64,000 bases of DNA from contig WBMZ01002684.1 in assembly GCA_013400975.1 (NCBI GenBank), positions 83,377-147,376 on the forward strand, written 5' to 3'. The translations under genes and the position numbers were made by a program. Shown here in pieces: positions 11,432 to 23,643 of this stretch. Each line of letters begins with the position of its first letter. The first letter of the stretch is position 1. Source of the DNA: Atrichornis clamosus (lineage: Eukaryota > Chordata > Aves > Passeriformes > Menuridae). The notes beneath the pieces are model-generated. The model searched no databases. It saw nothing but the letters and a program-made list of their open reading frames with translations, and was not told the origin of the DNA.

Positions 11432-14400
11432 GGCGGCTCCGCGCCGGCGAGAACACGGCACCGCGCCCGCCCCGCCGTGCCCGCCAGGGAGCACCCCCGC
11501 CCGCCCGCTGCCGGGCACGGCCGGGCACCGCGGCTCCGGACACCGGCGGAGGGTGGAGCGGGGGGACCCGGCCCCGGCTGCCGCCGCCCTGGCCAAGCCG
11601 CCGCCACTCCCCCTCCCCGGCGCGGCTGCTGCCGGTGCTCAGGCGCGACTGTGGCCGCTGCCCGCGGCAGCGACTCGCGGGGGCTGGGCCCGTGTCGGAG
11701 GCGCTGTCGTTGCCCTGTCGGGGCGTGGGGCGGCTGCAGCTGCCGTCCTGCCTGGAGCCCAGCTGTGGGGCTGGATCACCCCACTCCCGGCGGGAGCTCA
11801 GCCCGCCCCGGTGCGGCAGCCGCACGGAGAGTAGGTGTGTCAGCGGGCAGAGTGCTTCTGAGGGCTGGTACCTGAGTCGGGGACTGTCTGGGAACAGGGA
11901 GATCCTGCCTGGGGCTTGCCCGCTCCTCGCAGCCCGTCCCTGAGCACCGCGTGATCACCGGTGCCAGAGATACGCTCCTGGACCGGACGGGGCTGGAGTA
12001 AGAGCCATGTGGGTTTGGTAGCGTGTTTTGTGACTGTAAATTTGTGATTGTGTTGCATCCACGTTGTCTGAACGCATGGGAGTGAAGTCGCTCAGTTCTG
12101 CACTGTTTACCCTGTACGGAGTGATACATACCGTATGGAAGTACCACAGAAAGAGTTTAGAGGCCATCAATGACTCAAAATCAAGTAGCTGGTCCCTCTG
12201 AGAATGACATAATTTCTACTAGTAATGTTTACTTTGTCAAATGCAAGTTGGATGCTGTATTTTTTACCAAAATAGGTAGGATGGAAGCTTCCCCATACAC
12301 CAAACAATTTGGACAAAAATGCCACAGAAGAGTCTTAAAAGGTTTCTGCTTTTCTAAGGAAGGATAGATGCATGGGATGCAAGGAACACAAGGAATGAAG
12401 AATGGAAGGGAAAGAACCTCTGCTTTGTCTAAGGAGGCTGTCGCTAATCAGAAACTATATTATTTTGCACAGCTTTAGAAACTTGTGTTTGATGTGGAGC
12501 TGGTTTAAAAATACCTTTACTAAGTCTCTGTTCCTGTCTCTCCTACTTTACCAAAGGAACAGATCAACTAAAGAGATCTGCCCTGGTGTTTTCTGCTGAA
12601 GCATGTCCAAGACTGCTGGAGAGCTCCACGATCTAAAATTAGAGTGGAAGATGGCACAGCCCAAAAGCAAAAATCTCTCGATCTCATTAATGATGTGCTC
12701 AAACTTTGAACAACAAAGGAATGAGATTCCAAAGCATTTTTTATACTCACCAGTGCTGAATAGAATTTCTGTCTTGGATTTTCCACAGAGTTTCTGACAT
12801 CTCTTACCTCTGCTTGGGGTTTAGAGGAGGATTGTAATGCTGATATATGTTCATACATCAGCCATAACAGGGCCATAATCTTCAGCAGGGCCATCATCAT
12901 GATTAGTATTTATTTGGATATGTGCATGATTGTATAAAACAACAACCTCCTGTCTGACTCCATTCTGGCATCTGTCCCAGGCGGTATCTGTGTCTCACCC
13001 ATCTTCCCCTAACATACTGCAACTACAGGTAAAACAAACTTCCAGGAGAGGGAGGTGGCTGGATCAATCCCACATGGAGAGCCCTTCACCCAGGGTGCCA
13101 GACAATGAAATTACAGATTTGAAAAATAAAAGCAATATTATGCAAAATGAAGCATGGAAGGAAGGATTTTAACTGAGACAAGGGGCTCTTAATGAACGGC
13201 ACAAACACCAGTCACTCACAGCTGAATGATTTTAAGTTGATCAGAAGCTGGGTGGAATGACAGCCCAGAAAGTTTCACATTAAGTCAATTAAATCCCATT
13301 ATTATTTAGATTTAAAAAACTAATTAAATTAATTTCATGTGACTGTGAAAGGAGCTGAAATGACTGCCAAAAACTGTTCTTGTGACAGGCTACAGAGGCA
13401 GGATTAGTCAGTAATTATGGCACCAGCCTGGTGCTCAAGAGAGTGTTGCATCTTATCTGCCCAGCTCTGAATAGCGAAAAGAGGACTCTTCAATTCCCAC
13501 ACAGTGGTGCTGGGGACAAGTACTCAGCTTGCATGGTGGGGAGGTATCACCATAACTGGATCATCTCTTACTGCATCCCAGCAATACTCCTCAAACCTGA
13601 TCTGTGATTTCCTGGGCATACTTGTAGGTAGATGATGTAGAACCTGCTGACTTGCTTCCTTTCAAATAGTCACAAATGTCTTGCCATGAAAAGGAATGTG
13701 CCTTTCAGACAAGATTTCATATGCATTCGAGTATGTGTGCATGTGAAATGCTCAGTCTGCCAAATTTCCATCATGGGTGAATGGTGGATGCGAGGGGAAA
13801 GGTAGTGAGAGACCCCCTTGTGGGCTAACCACAGTTTCTCTTGCCTCAGTTCTGGATCTTTCAGATATAACTGGTCATACTGAGCCATGCTGGTTTGGGC
13901 AGGAACCACCCAGCAGGGAATGGTTGGCTGGTTGCTATCTGCACACATTTCTTTTTCCTCTTTCTTTAGTGTACTGCCCATCTCCTTTCCTGATCCGTTC
14001 TTTGCATTTAGGTTGTTACTTCTTTCCTAGGAAGTCATTGGATATGTCACCAGGTACTCTGCAGTGCTAGAAGAAGCCACCAGAGTGGCTGTCAACAGTG
14101 TGCTCTAACACCCTCCCTTCTGTCTGCAGGGCTGGCTGCTCCAATGCTGATGCACTGCACGTGGGATTCATCTGCCTTTAGCTTCTGACATTGTGAGTTA
14201 ATCATCAGAGTGCAAGCACATCACCTCAGGCTCTCTGTACAGTTAATGGAGAGAAATAGACACCTCCAGAAGGCAACTCGTCTCATCCATCTCAGGCATC
14301 CTCTAGGGGAAGATGAAATGAGCTGCCTTTTGGAGGTGCGCATTTCTCTCCACTGAGTCGGAAGGGAGCCCAGGGTGACTTGCTTAGATGAACATGATTA

Positions 14401-17400
14401 ACTTTTAGATATGTACAGTGAAGTGAAATGAATCTCACTTCTTTTGATTAATTCTGGTAGTCATGACCTAGTGGAGATTGAGAACCTCTTGAGACTTTTC
14501 CGCAAATCCTATAAAATCCTAGCTAGGGGCAAATCTGAACTGTTTAGCAGTTTTCTAGCAAATAAAAGCAATGCTGATGAGTCAGGTTAATCCCAGGGCA
14601 GCAGGATGATGCTAATCTGGGAGGGGGCAGAGAAATATTCAGGCAGATTCCTGAGGTGCCATTTTGCACTGGTAGGTGGCTGATCCCACCCACCTGTCCA
14701 TCTCTACACGGTGACTGGCTGCTCAGGAACAGATGTCTACAGAACCACTCTTGCCGGTGCTAAAACAGGTTCTTGCTCAGCACTAGAATGATTCAAAACT
14801 CATTTTAAGGGCTCTTGCAGCTCTCTCTGAAGCACCTTGTGCATGCTATGATGGGATGCTGTAAAAGATACTCCCCAGACTCACCATAGTCCTTTTTTTG
14901 TCCTTTTCTCAAAGCTACCTCTTTCTGAGTTCTGCATGACACCATTACCTTCCTAAGGAGATAATTCCTTTTTGTCTTCTACGAAAAATGATCTATTGTG
15001 CTGTCAGCACCCAGTAATCTACTACACTGCAATTACTCCTCATAAGCAAATTAACAAAACAGCATCCTCATTTTATTTGGATTAACTTCTTTAGTTAAGG
15101 GTTGACAGATGATACCAAAAATGCTATGTAAATACAGCATATTTTTATGTTTTAACTTCCCAGAAATACTTTCAGGCTTATGTTTTTCATGGGTGGTCCC
15201 TGGTCATTAGTAGTTCTAGGACCTTGAGGTATAAACAAATGCTCCTTCTGCAGGGAAAAGCAGAGTTGCCCTTTTAAAAAATGCTGTCCTAATAAATCTA
15301 CTGAAACTCAGAACTTGGCAGGATGGTACTCCTCAGCAAGAAGGAGTCAATTGGTCATTAGTTTGCTATTGTTCTCTGGTCCTTCCTTGTCTACATGTCC
15401 GTACTGCAGCCTCAGATGCCCTGGAGGTGTGATGTGCTTGCTTGGTGCTGTCAGCCCTGTCTTGCTTCAAACAGAGCAATTGCAGTGTCAGCTCAGCAGC
15501 AAAGGCCTGCCTGCCTGTCTGGGAGCACGGCCCAGGGGACACAGCCCCAGCCCGCTCGCATCCAGCAGACAAGGTGTTTGTTAGTGCCTGTGGCACATGA
15601 CGGGCACAGCGCCTTCTGGCTCTGCTAGGCCGGGGCAAAGTCTCTTTGTCACTTGTTTATTTGTACAGTGGTAAAAATAATGATATATTATCTTATGTGT
15701 GTGCCTTGCTCGGGGTGTGTTCTTTATGTCTCTGTGGGTGGCACTGGTAAGCGTTCAGCAAATGTCACCCTCACTCCATCATTCTCCCTTGGTTATTTTG
15801 CAGGTGTATTTAGCAGGATGTTATCTTGTAGCACCTCCCCAACCTCAGTAGCTCGTTCTTGCGCAGGTAATTCATTTACTGCTCACGGCTTGTATGGGAT
15901 CTGCTTTGGTTAATGCTTTAGCCACATCTTAATATGATATATTCCAATAAATGCTCCACCAAGGCTGACGTTTGTCACAGGCTTTTGACCTGATTAGAGC
16001 CAATCTGGTTGTTGTTGTGCTCTACAGCATACAGGCGTCAACTCCCCCGAACCTCACCTACTGGGATGCGGCCTCTGCAAGGTGTCTGCCACACCCTGCC
16101 TCAGTCCAGCTTCACTGGGACAAGGATGCTGCAGTGCCTGAGGACCCCTGTTCTTTCACAGTGCAGTGGGCTCAGATCACTCAAAGATGCTGTGTGAAGA
16201 TGCTGCATTTTGACTGAAAAGTTGCGTTCACTTCTGTTGGCTGTTTTGGAGGGATTTCCAAAAGAGATGGGACATTGATGGACAAGTTTTCCTGTCATAT
16301 ATATCTGGAAAAAGATGTAAAAGAAAAAAGTTAATGTGGTTAAGGGGCTTCAAAACCCCATTAAATATACCTCTAGTTTTGATTTTCAATGGTATACTCA
16401 CTGTTGGTACAGGAGTTGTTGTTGGCCCCTTTCCAAACTTGATAAATGAGCCTAGTGTTGATTAGTGTGATCAAACACACAACACAGAGAACTCTTGACA
16501 GAGGACTTCATATTTAGATGGCACCTAAAATTAATTCTTGGATTGTTTTATTTACTCACAATAAAGTGAATAGAACAGATGACTCCTACAAACCCTTTGC
16601 CTTATGATGACTATCCAGTCAATATTTAAGCTCCAAGTTTAAGAATTCATTCAAATTTCATATCAAAGTTATTTCTTGACTTTGGATGTATGGGGAGAGT
16701 CCAGTACAGCAGTCAGTGTATCTGAGCACACTTAGAATTTCTCTGCTAAAGTAGGAGTGTGCTGAAGTATGCAATTTAGTCCCTTATTGCACAGTGATTG
16801 GATGATTTTTCCCTTCTTTTATTTTTCTGTAATTTAGTGTCATTCTGACAAACCACAAATAAATGCTCATAAATCACTTTCATATTTCTAGATAAGAAAT
16901 ATCTGAAAGAGTATCTTAAAACCTCGGAAGTCTGTGTCTTCTCAGCTTAATAAAAAACATTTGTGGAGACATCAAGCAAATAATAGTAATCTGTTATGGT
17001 TTGAAATATGAACACACAGAAGTTACACAGAAAAGAAAAAATGTGGTTGAAGTGGTGAAAAGCAAAATCAGCTTCACACTGCGCACTCAAAGGGGAGCAC
17101 GTTTAAAGCTGTTTGTAGGCAATAGCTATAGCTGATAAAATCTTCATGAATAAAGGCATTCTGGAACTCTTTTATGTTTTTTTCCCAAAAGAATGGCCCC
17201 AAACTTTGACTTATTGTAGTTATATCCCACAGCAGTTCTTTAATTATCTCTGTCCCACTTACTGGCGATGTGCCTGTGTTGACTGTCAATTTTATGACAC
17301 AGCATGATTTGGTATTTCTTCTGTAACTTTAGCTGTTAGCTGGGGATGTTGTGTGGTTCTCAGCTTGACTGTAATGGGGATGGATCACTGACTTGGAATG

Positions 17401-18125
17401 TTGTTTGAAAACACTGCCATTGCCAATATCAAAGGATTAACTGATGATGTTGATGGGTGATAAACGGAGGAAGTGATAATATGATGCTTTAATAGGGATG
17501 TATCTCCATATGAGTATAAAGGATGAAATGAAGGTGACATTCAATGGCTACAATTTTGGTTTGGTCTGACATTGGATATAGTTGCCTGTATTGGATTAAT
17601 TTAAGCCTTTTCAGGCACTTTCATAGCAATAGTTTTAGTTTCACCCAAAGCCTGCTGAAATTGGTAAGAAAACTTGCTCTGTCTAAGGCGTGGTGGGTCA
17701 CACCCTTGGGACAAGTTGTGCAGAGATGTCTCCACTCAGACATCCTGTGTTCTATTCCTGCCCTTTCTGTAACAAACGCTTAAGTAACCTTTCACATTAC
17801 CTAAAACACAGCAAAAGTGGCAATGCTCAGTAACAGGGTCACTAAATTGCAGGTTTTTATCACCAACAATTGAAGATAGATTAGGATCCAACAAGGCAGA
17901 AAAATTTAGGGATCAAGGAGGTATACAGAGGTTTTGAGAACATGTTTTAATGTTTTATAACAATGGCTGCTAGTAATCAAGCAATTAAATCCTTCCCATG
18001 CTTGCTTACAGCTGTGGTTGGTCAGATAAATGTTCTCACCACCACCAGATAATGCAAGAATTTACTTACATGCTGTGTTTCTGCAGCTCCTCTTGATAAC
18101 ACTGCCCCCTCCAGCTGAGCTGACA

Positions 18126-18140
18126 CTCTCTCTCTCTCTC
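18126..18140. repeat. (TC)n microsatellite
   Basis: An uninterrupted CT dinucleotide tract ends in CCAG. It could mimic a polypyrimidine tract, but no convincing donor follows: the next CAG|GTTAGA is a weak site. Confidence 0.85.
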
Positions 18141-18652
18141 CAGACTTTCTGACATGACAGAGCCCAGGTTAGACACGTCACTGTTAGGAACGGTGCTTTT
18201 TATGGATCATGTGTTTCTCAAGCATGCGTGGCACATTTGCTTTGCACTGTGTTTGTGGCTGATGGTTGTCTGATTATCTGCATGAGCTATCAGGTGTATC
18301 CCAGCTGCTGAGGGTGGTCGCTCAGTCAAAATCCCTGACAAGTTGACAGCTTTACTTCCTTCTCATGGCCCTCATGCGACCACTCTGTTTTACTCACTGG
18401 TGTGGCTGGGGAATACAGAGACTGCATATGCAGGGCAGTGCTAACTCTGACACATTGACGGTAAACACACAGAAAGAGAGAGTGGGTAGCAGGTCAGCCC
18501 TATTCAGTAAGGGGGCCATGGATGCTCCTGGAGCTACCAAAGCATCTGAAGATGGCTCCCCCTGGAATCCCAGATTGCTCAGAAACAACTTTATGTGTCA
18601 CTGTACACACCAATTATATCTTTATATGCCATTGCTAGGTCATTTTGTTCAC

Positions 18653-18679
18653 TTGTGTGTGCATGTGTGTGTGTGTGTG
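18653..18679. repeat. (GT)n microsatellite
   Basis: This is a GT dinucleotide run interrupted once by GCAT. It is a common vertebrate microsatellite type and is likely to vary in length between individuals. Confidence 0.9.
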
Positions 18680-21600
18680 CACCTGTGAGTACTCAACACA
18701 ACACACAGGTAAGAGATACAGCCCAGGCATCCTTGTGACAAGAGGCACTGTGGGATCGCAGAGGGAGAGGCAGGTTTGTTTTCTCTGTAACACCAGCACA
18801 GGCTCAAATCAAATGGGATGGGTAGGACATTTCTGCATGTAATTCTGGAGATATTGTATACCCCGTCACTACCACACAGTGTTTTCTTTGCCTAGTCTGC
18901 ATTCCTTTAGGCTCATCTCGTTGGCCAGTGATTATTTAGAGGAAGCAGGTGGAGAATTCCTAGCGAGGGCAATGATATAGATGGAAATGAACTTGTCTGT
19001 GATATCAGGCTAGCCTGTTTTGAGAGAATTCAAGCACACTTGTTGCATGGGAAGTTCCAGTTAACGGTATCTTCCACCTGACTCTTCATGTTCCATGCAT
19101 CTTCTACATAATTTACATATTTCTACACTCTGTTTATCTACAGTGGAAATCAGTAATGACAGAATATTATTGATCTCTCTCACAGTATAGTGAACAGTAT
19201 TTGAAACTGACTGTACAGTGTCTGCTACATTTTATTTCCTACATTATTAGATCTGTTTTTCCCATTCTCCTGAAATCTTATGCTAGTCTGTTCCTTCTAG
19301 AGCCTACAACGTCCTCTCATTTCATTTTAATTCACGCACTTGTGGTGGATAAAAATAGCAGGGGTTCTGTCTGCTGACAGAAGGGCTGTAAGAAAAGCAA
19401 GATTTCTTTGGCACCTCTTTCATTAATGTGTTGTCCTGTACATTCTTTGGGAAAAGCACTGCTCAGGCTAAGGTGAGCCATGGACAGGAACCCAGGTGCT
19501 ATTTAAAACCATAAATGTCTCTCTCTGAATCTTTTCCCTCTGAAAGCCGAATGGAGGACTGACTCAGTCTGCCATCGTCCTGCAGCACATTTCCATAATG
19601 GATCTAGATGCACAGTAGCACAACCTGACATTTCATTATTTTTAATAATGCTATTGCTGGAAGGAGCTGCTGATGTGAGTGCACATTCCAGTAGCAGGCA
19701 GAGGTATTAATGCGGAATCACAGCAGCAAGTGCTGAAAGATGTGTGGCTGGGAGAAAAGGCAGTGCCACTGACAGGATACAGTACACAGAGTAAGATTCA
19801 ATTACACAATATTTGTAAGCCCATAGTTTATGTTTCAGTGGTGTGTAGATGCAAAGAAGAGAGAACAAGACTCTTTTACTAGCAGTGCCTCTATGAACAG
19901 TAGCACCTACTTGACCAAGAAGAGTAAGGACTGGCCCTGTGTGTTTGGTGGAGTGCTGCAGCCTGAAGTTGCTCCTGACGTGTGAACTGCTGTTGTCAGC
20001 TTTCGCAAATGAAGGGAATGCGTCACTCATTTTATGGAGAAACAGAGTTTTTCTGGATTTGATCTCTTTCCTCCTTCCCCCACTAAGCTTTGCTGCCCTG
20101 CCCCAGCTGGGAGGAGGAACTGCTCTGTCCCTCTCCCTTCACGGGCCGCAGGGAGCCATGGGGCTCCAGCTCAGTCCTGCCCAGAGGACGGGCTGAGTGA
20201 GCAGCACTGGGAACACTGCTGGGCACGACAGGAGAACACGCTGGATGTGACAGGTACCAGCGCAGACACCTGACACAAGTCACAGATGATGCCCTAAGGG
20301 TTTTGCAGATGGTTGAGATGGAGTTACCTGAGAAGTGGTTGAAATTCACAGGTATGTGAAAGGGGAGCACTGGGGACTTTTTGGGAGCATTGTCTTGTAA
20401 GCCCTAGAGCACCTCACTCACATAATCAGTAATTGCATATAAAGCTGAGCTTGCCTACATCAACTGCGTCAGAAATACCAGGTGTGGGTAGGGATGTTGC
20501 AATATGGGGACTGATGGGAAGGAGAGAATTCAGGAAGGGTTGTCCATTTGGGAGGAGATGGAATTCTTCCCCAGTCCAGGAAAACAGAACTTGTGTAGAC
20601 ATTCCCCAGACAGGGGGAGACGTACCTGGTTGAGAGTCAGGAAGCCCCAGCAGCAGGAGCTTGTGATGACCTTATGACCAGCATATCTGTGTCCCATTAC
20701 CAGACATCACGGGTCAGGGTGGAAATACTGAGACTTAGGAAGGATTTTATTCCATTCAGACACTAAGGATGAAATTTTCAGGTCCCAGAAGAAGCACTCT
20801 AGATCTACCCCTTGCTGCAAAGCCTCCTTCACTTCTTTTCCCTGAGGGTCCGAAGATGCATTCCCCATCTGTGTATGTTGTTTAGTCACGCTGATGTGAA
20901 GGAAATGCATCCAGATGACCACCAACATAGCTCAGCTGTGCCCTCTGGGACCCTCAAGAGAGTGGGGAGCACCAGAAACCGTGGAAGACAGAGTATGTCC
21001 TCCTTTCAGAAAAGCATGTAATCGTACCTCAAAGATTCATCATTATTTGGTGAACAACAAAAATGTTGTTACAAGCAAAGTGGCCTTAGAAGATCAAATT
21101 TTGCTATAGGTACCACATTTTCAGTGGTGACTGACTAGAACAGGGCAAAATTAACCAGAGAAATCATGACCTCTCATCTCTGAAAAATATTTTAAATACT
21201 TTCTGTACTTTGCATTTTCCTTTGCTGTCCTTTTTGGCTGCAGAGTCCAAAGGGTAAACCCTCAGCAAACTCATAGCTTGACCCTCTGCTAACACCATAT
21301 ACTGATTCCAATATTGAGTTTTTATGGAAACCTGAAGAGCAACTGATTAAATTTGGATAAATATTTAGGAGAATTTTTTTAAACCCATCTCTTGCCAGTG
21401 CCTTTCTCATATACAGGTACTTCCTGAGACAGACAAGCAGAGATGTCAAAACCTCTGGAATGGGTTACATTATAGAAAGTTCAGTGTGCTGCAAGGAAAT
21501 GAGGAATATTTAATGACACCAAATTCCTCTGAGAGAGGACAAGATGGGTTGTATGAACAACCCAATCTATTTGTCCCAGGTAAGCAAGTAATGAATAACA

Positions 21601-23617
21601 AATGGACTCTAATTTAGGAATGTAAATAGGGAGATGCCTGATTTGAGGCACCCAGGTCTAAATATTTTAGGTATCATTGTATGAAAAAAGCAGGCAATTT
21701 TGTACAGTTTTCTGGGCTCATAATGGGCCCTTGCTAAATCTAGTTTCCAATAGCAAGGCTTCAGGGGAGGTTTAATGATGCTGCAAATAGCAGTGCACAA
21801 AACACAGTAACCAGTTACTTCCTTCTAAGTTACAGCAGCATTTTAAACTAACACCCCAACCCTTTACCCTGCCACTTCAGCTCTTTGTTCAGATTTTTGT
21901 TATAGAGACACCAATTTCAGTCATCTGACTGCCCGGCTCAGACTTCCCACGTCCTGGTTCTTCATGTGGAGCTGAACGACCCTCACCATGTCTTCTGTAC
22001 GCCACCACCTGCACGGAGAGCTACAAGGCTGCCTTGCTGGGGTGCTGCCTCGTGGTGTCAAAGCCCAGGGGGAATGGGTGGCAGCAGATGGGGTACAACG
22101 CCACAAACTATTTCTAAAACAAAATACATCTCCCCTCATCTTCTCTGTTGCTGATGAAAGTATTGTAAACCCAAGTTTATCTTCTCTCCCTGCTCAACCA
22201 GCTGGGAACCACGGTGAGTCCAACTTAACCCTTCTTTCTAGAAAAATGGTGAACAAATTTTTTCTTACATCGTGGATATTTGTCAGTGTAGTGTGGTGCA
22301 TCTAAAGGCAGAGCTTGAAAAGGAGTAAATCCTTGGGTAAGAGCAAAGCAGAACATTTCAGGGACTGTTGCACAACCGAGGAAGGAGTGAGTGTGAGTTT
22401 GAGGTTGCCTTTGGCCACTCTGACACTAATGCAGATGCACTCAACTTTTGCATCCACCCACAGATGTTTCATTTTGCATGCCCAAAAGGGTGCTGTTGTC
22501 AGAGAAAAGAGACTCTCAAGAACAAATAGTGGGGGGAGAAGGGTGCTTTTAAGTGATATTTTCAGGCCAAAAAGCAGTCTCTGGAGTAGGTCTGTGCATA
22601 CGTACCTGTTGCAGTCACTGAAAAATCTGAAAAAATCCCCTCACACAATAACTTCTTCTTAGATACTTGGAGTTTAGGCTTCATTTTCTTACCTGAATGT
22701 GTTTTTTATTAATCCCAGAATTTGTTCCTTTCATGCATTGTGTAAACAAGCACAACTGATGAATAAATAAGTTGGAGAGTTAGCATGGATAGTTTCCCCT
22801 AGCATTACTGATGAAGTTCTGAATCTCTTGCGTTTTTATGTGGGAACATGGTTGTAAATTAATTATTTTCACCACGTATATTTCAGCTCTGTTGTTGTGG
22901 CACAAAACATCCCTCAAAGAAACAAGAAAAAAGCAAAAAACCCACTCAGCCAAATCAGCTTTGCCTTCTACTTGCCTTAGAGGAGATGGTTTGGCTGGAA
23001 AGACTGGCAGAAGGTGAACTGGAAGTAAACAAATTGCCGGGCAGTTTGGTGATCACGAGATACTTGCAGAACAGTAATTAATTTAAAGTTATATTTAGTA
23101 TGGATCAAAATATAGAGATCATAATAGAGATCATATACTGCAAGTGGAAGAAAGGAGTTTAGAAGCAGGTCATCATATCCATGGCAACATGGGAGGGAAC
23201 TTCTCAACAAAGAGAGGAGTTTCTTGTCTAGCTGTTATTGCCTCATGAACAACAGGTGCAGCACTTCTGGGGGACTGGTGAGCAGTGGGTGACAATGCTG
23301 CTTTGGGAGGACCTTGGTCCCCCTGCTGGGTCGAGTCAGTCCTCAGGAAGCAGAAAGGAAGGGGAATGTCACAAATTGTGAGCAGCTCCCAAGCCAGGCT
23401 TGCCTGGCTCCCCTCTGCATGCTGGGGCGAGTGGGGGTCTCCCATTTCATTTTCACAGAGGAAGAGGAGCTGCCAAATCTGGTGGTCAGGGAGTGTCCTC
23501 ACTCAGGAGGAGCCCAAGCCACGGATCCTCATGCTGCACAGAATTTTGCACTGTCCATGGAGAAACAGCTCTGGGATTTCGTTTTCATGGTGACAGAATA
23601 TATAAGGGTCTTTGCCA

Positions 23618-23643
23618 CATATATATAAATATATATATAATAT
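23618..23643. repeat. (AT)n microsatellite
   Basis: An ATATAT run is interrupted by one AA step. It is a simple repeat in non-coding DNA. Confidence 0.9.

Larger units (their letters stand above)
10740..11960. promoter_or_regulatory. CpG island, probable gene promoter
   Basis: This stretch of about 1.2 kb is very GC-rich and full of CpG dinucleotides, while both flanks are AT-leaning with few CpGs. In vertebrates, an isolated unmethylated block of this kind usually marks the promoter and first exon of a housekeeping or developmental gene. Inside it are GC boxes, G-quadruplex-type runs, a TATA-like element and a consensus minus-strand splice donor. All six frames have long open stretches, which is expected when stop codons are rare in GC-rich DNA. 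The longest, 437 codons on the plus strand, begins at a GTG rather than an ATG. I therefore read the block as a regulatory region with a non-coding exon, not as a large coding exon. The gene driven is unknown, and promoters in such islands are often bidirectional. Confidence 0.85.

Noticed and set aside
11124..11825. Minus-strand frame of 233 codons reaching the splice donor
   Set aside because: Its first codon is a GTG and there is no ATG in the region, so it cannot be translated as it stands; the exon is better read as 5' UTR.
11049..11834. 261-codon plus-strand frame with a true ATG and an acidic DED run
   Set aside because: The acidic run comes from the hexanucleotide repeat, the rest is low-complexity Pro/Ala/Arg/Gly, and the frame crosses the better supported minus-strand exon.
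10630..11943. 437-codon plus-strand open frame across the CpG island
   Set aside because: It begins at a GTG, has Pro/Arg/Gly-rich composition typical of GC-rich non-coding DNA, resembles no family, and all other frames are also long and open.
12790..12830. Minus-strand donor GAG|GTAAGA near 12.8 kb
   Set aside because: No acceptor with a pyrimidine tract was found upstream on the minus strand at exon-like distance.
17690..17800. SINE-like (MIR/tRNA-derived) resemblance in TCTATTCCTG...AGTAACCTTTCAC
   Set aside because: Only scattered words match, with no A-box/B-box pair at proper spacing and no tail.
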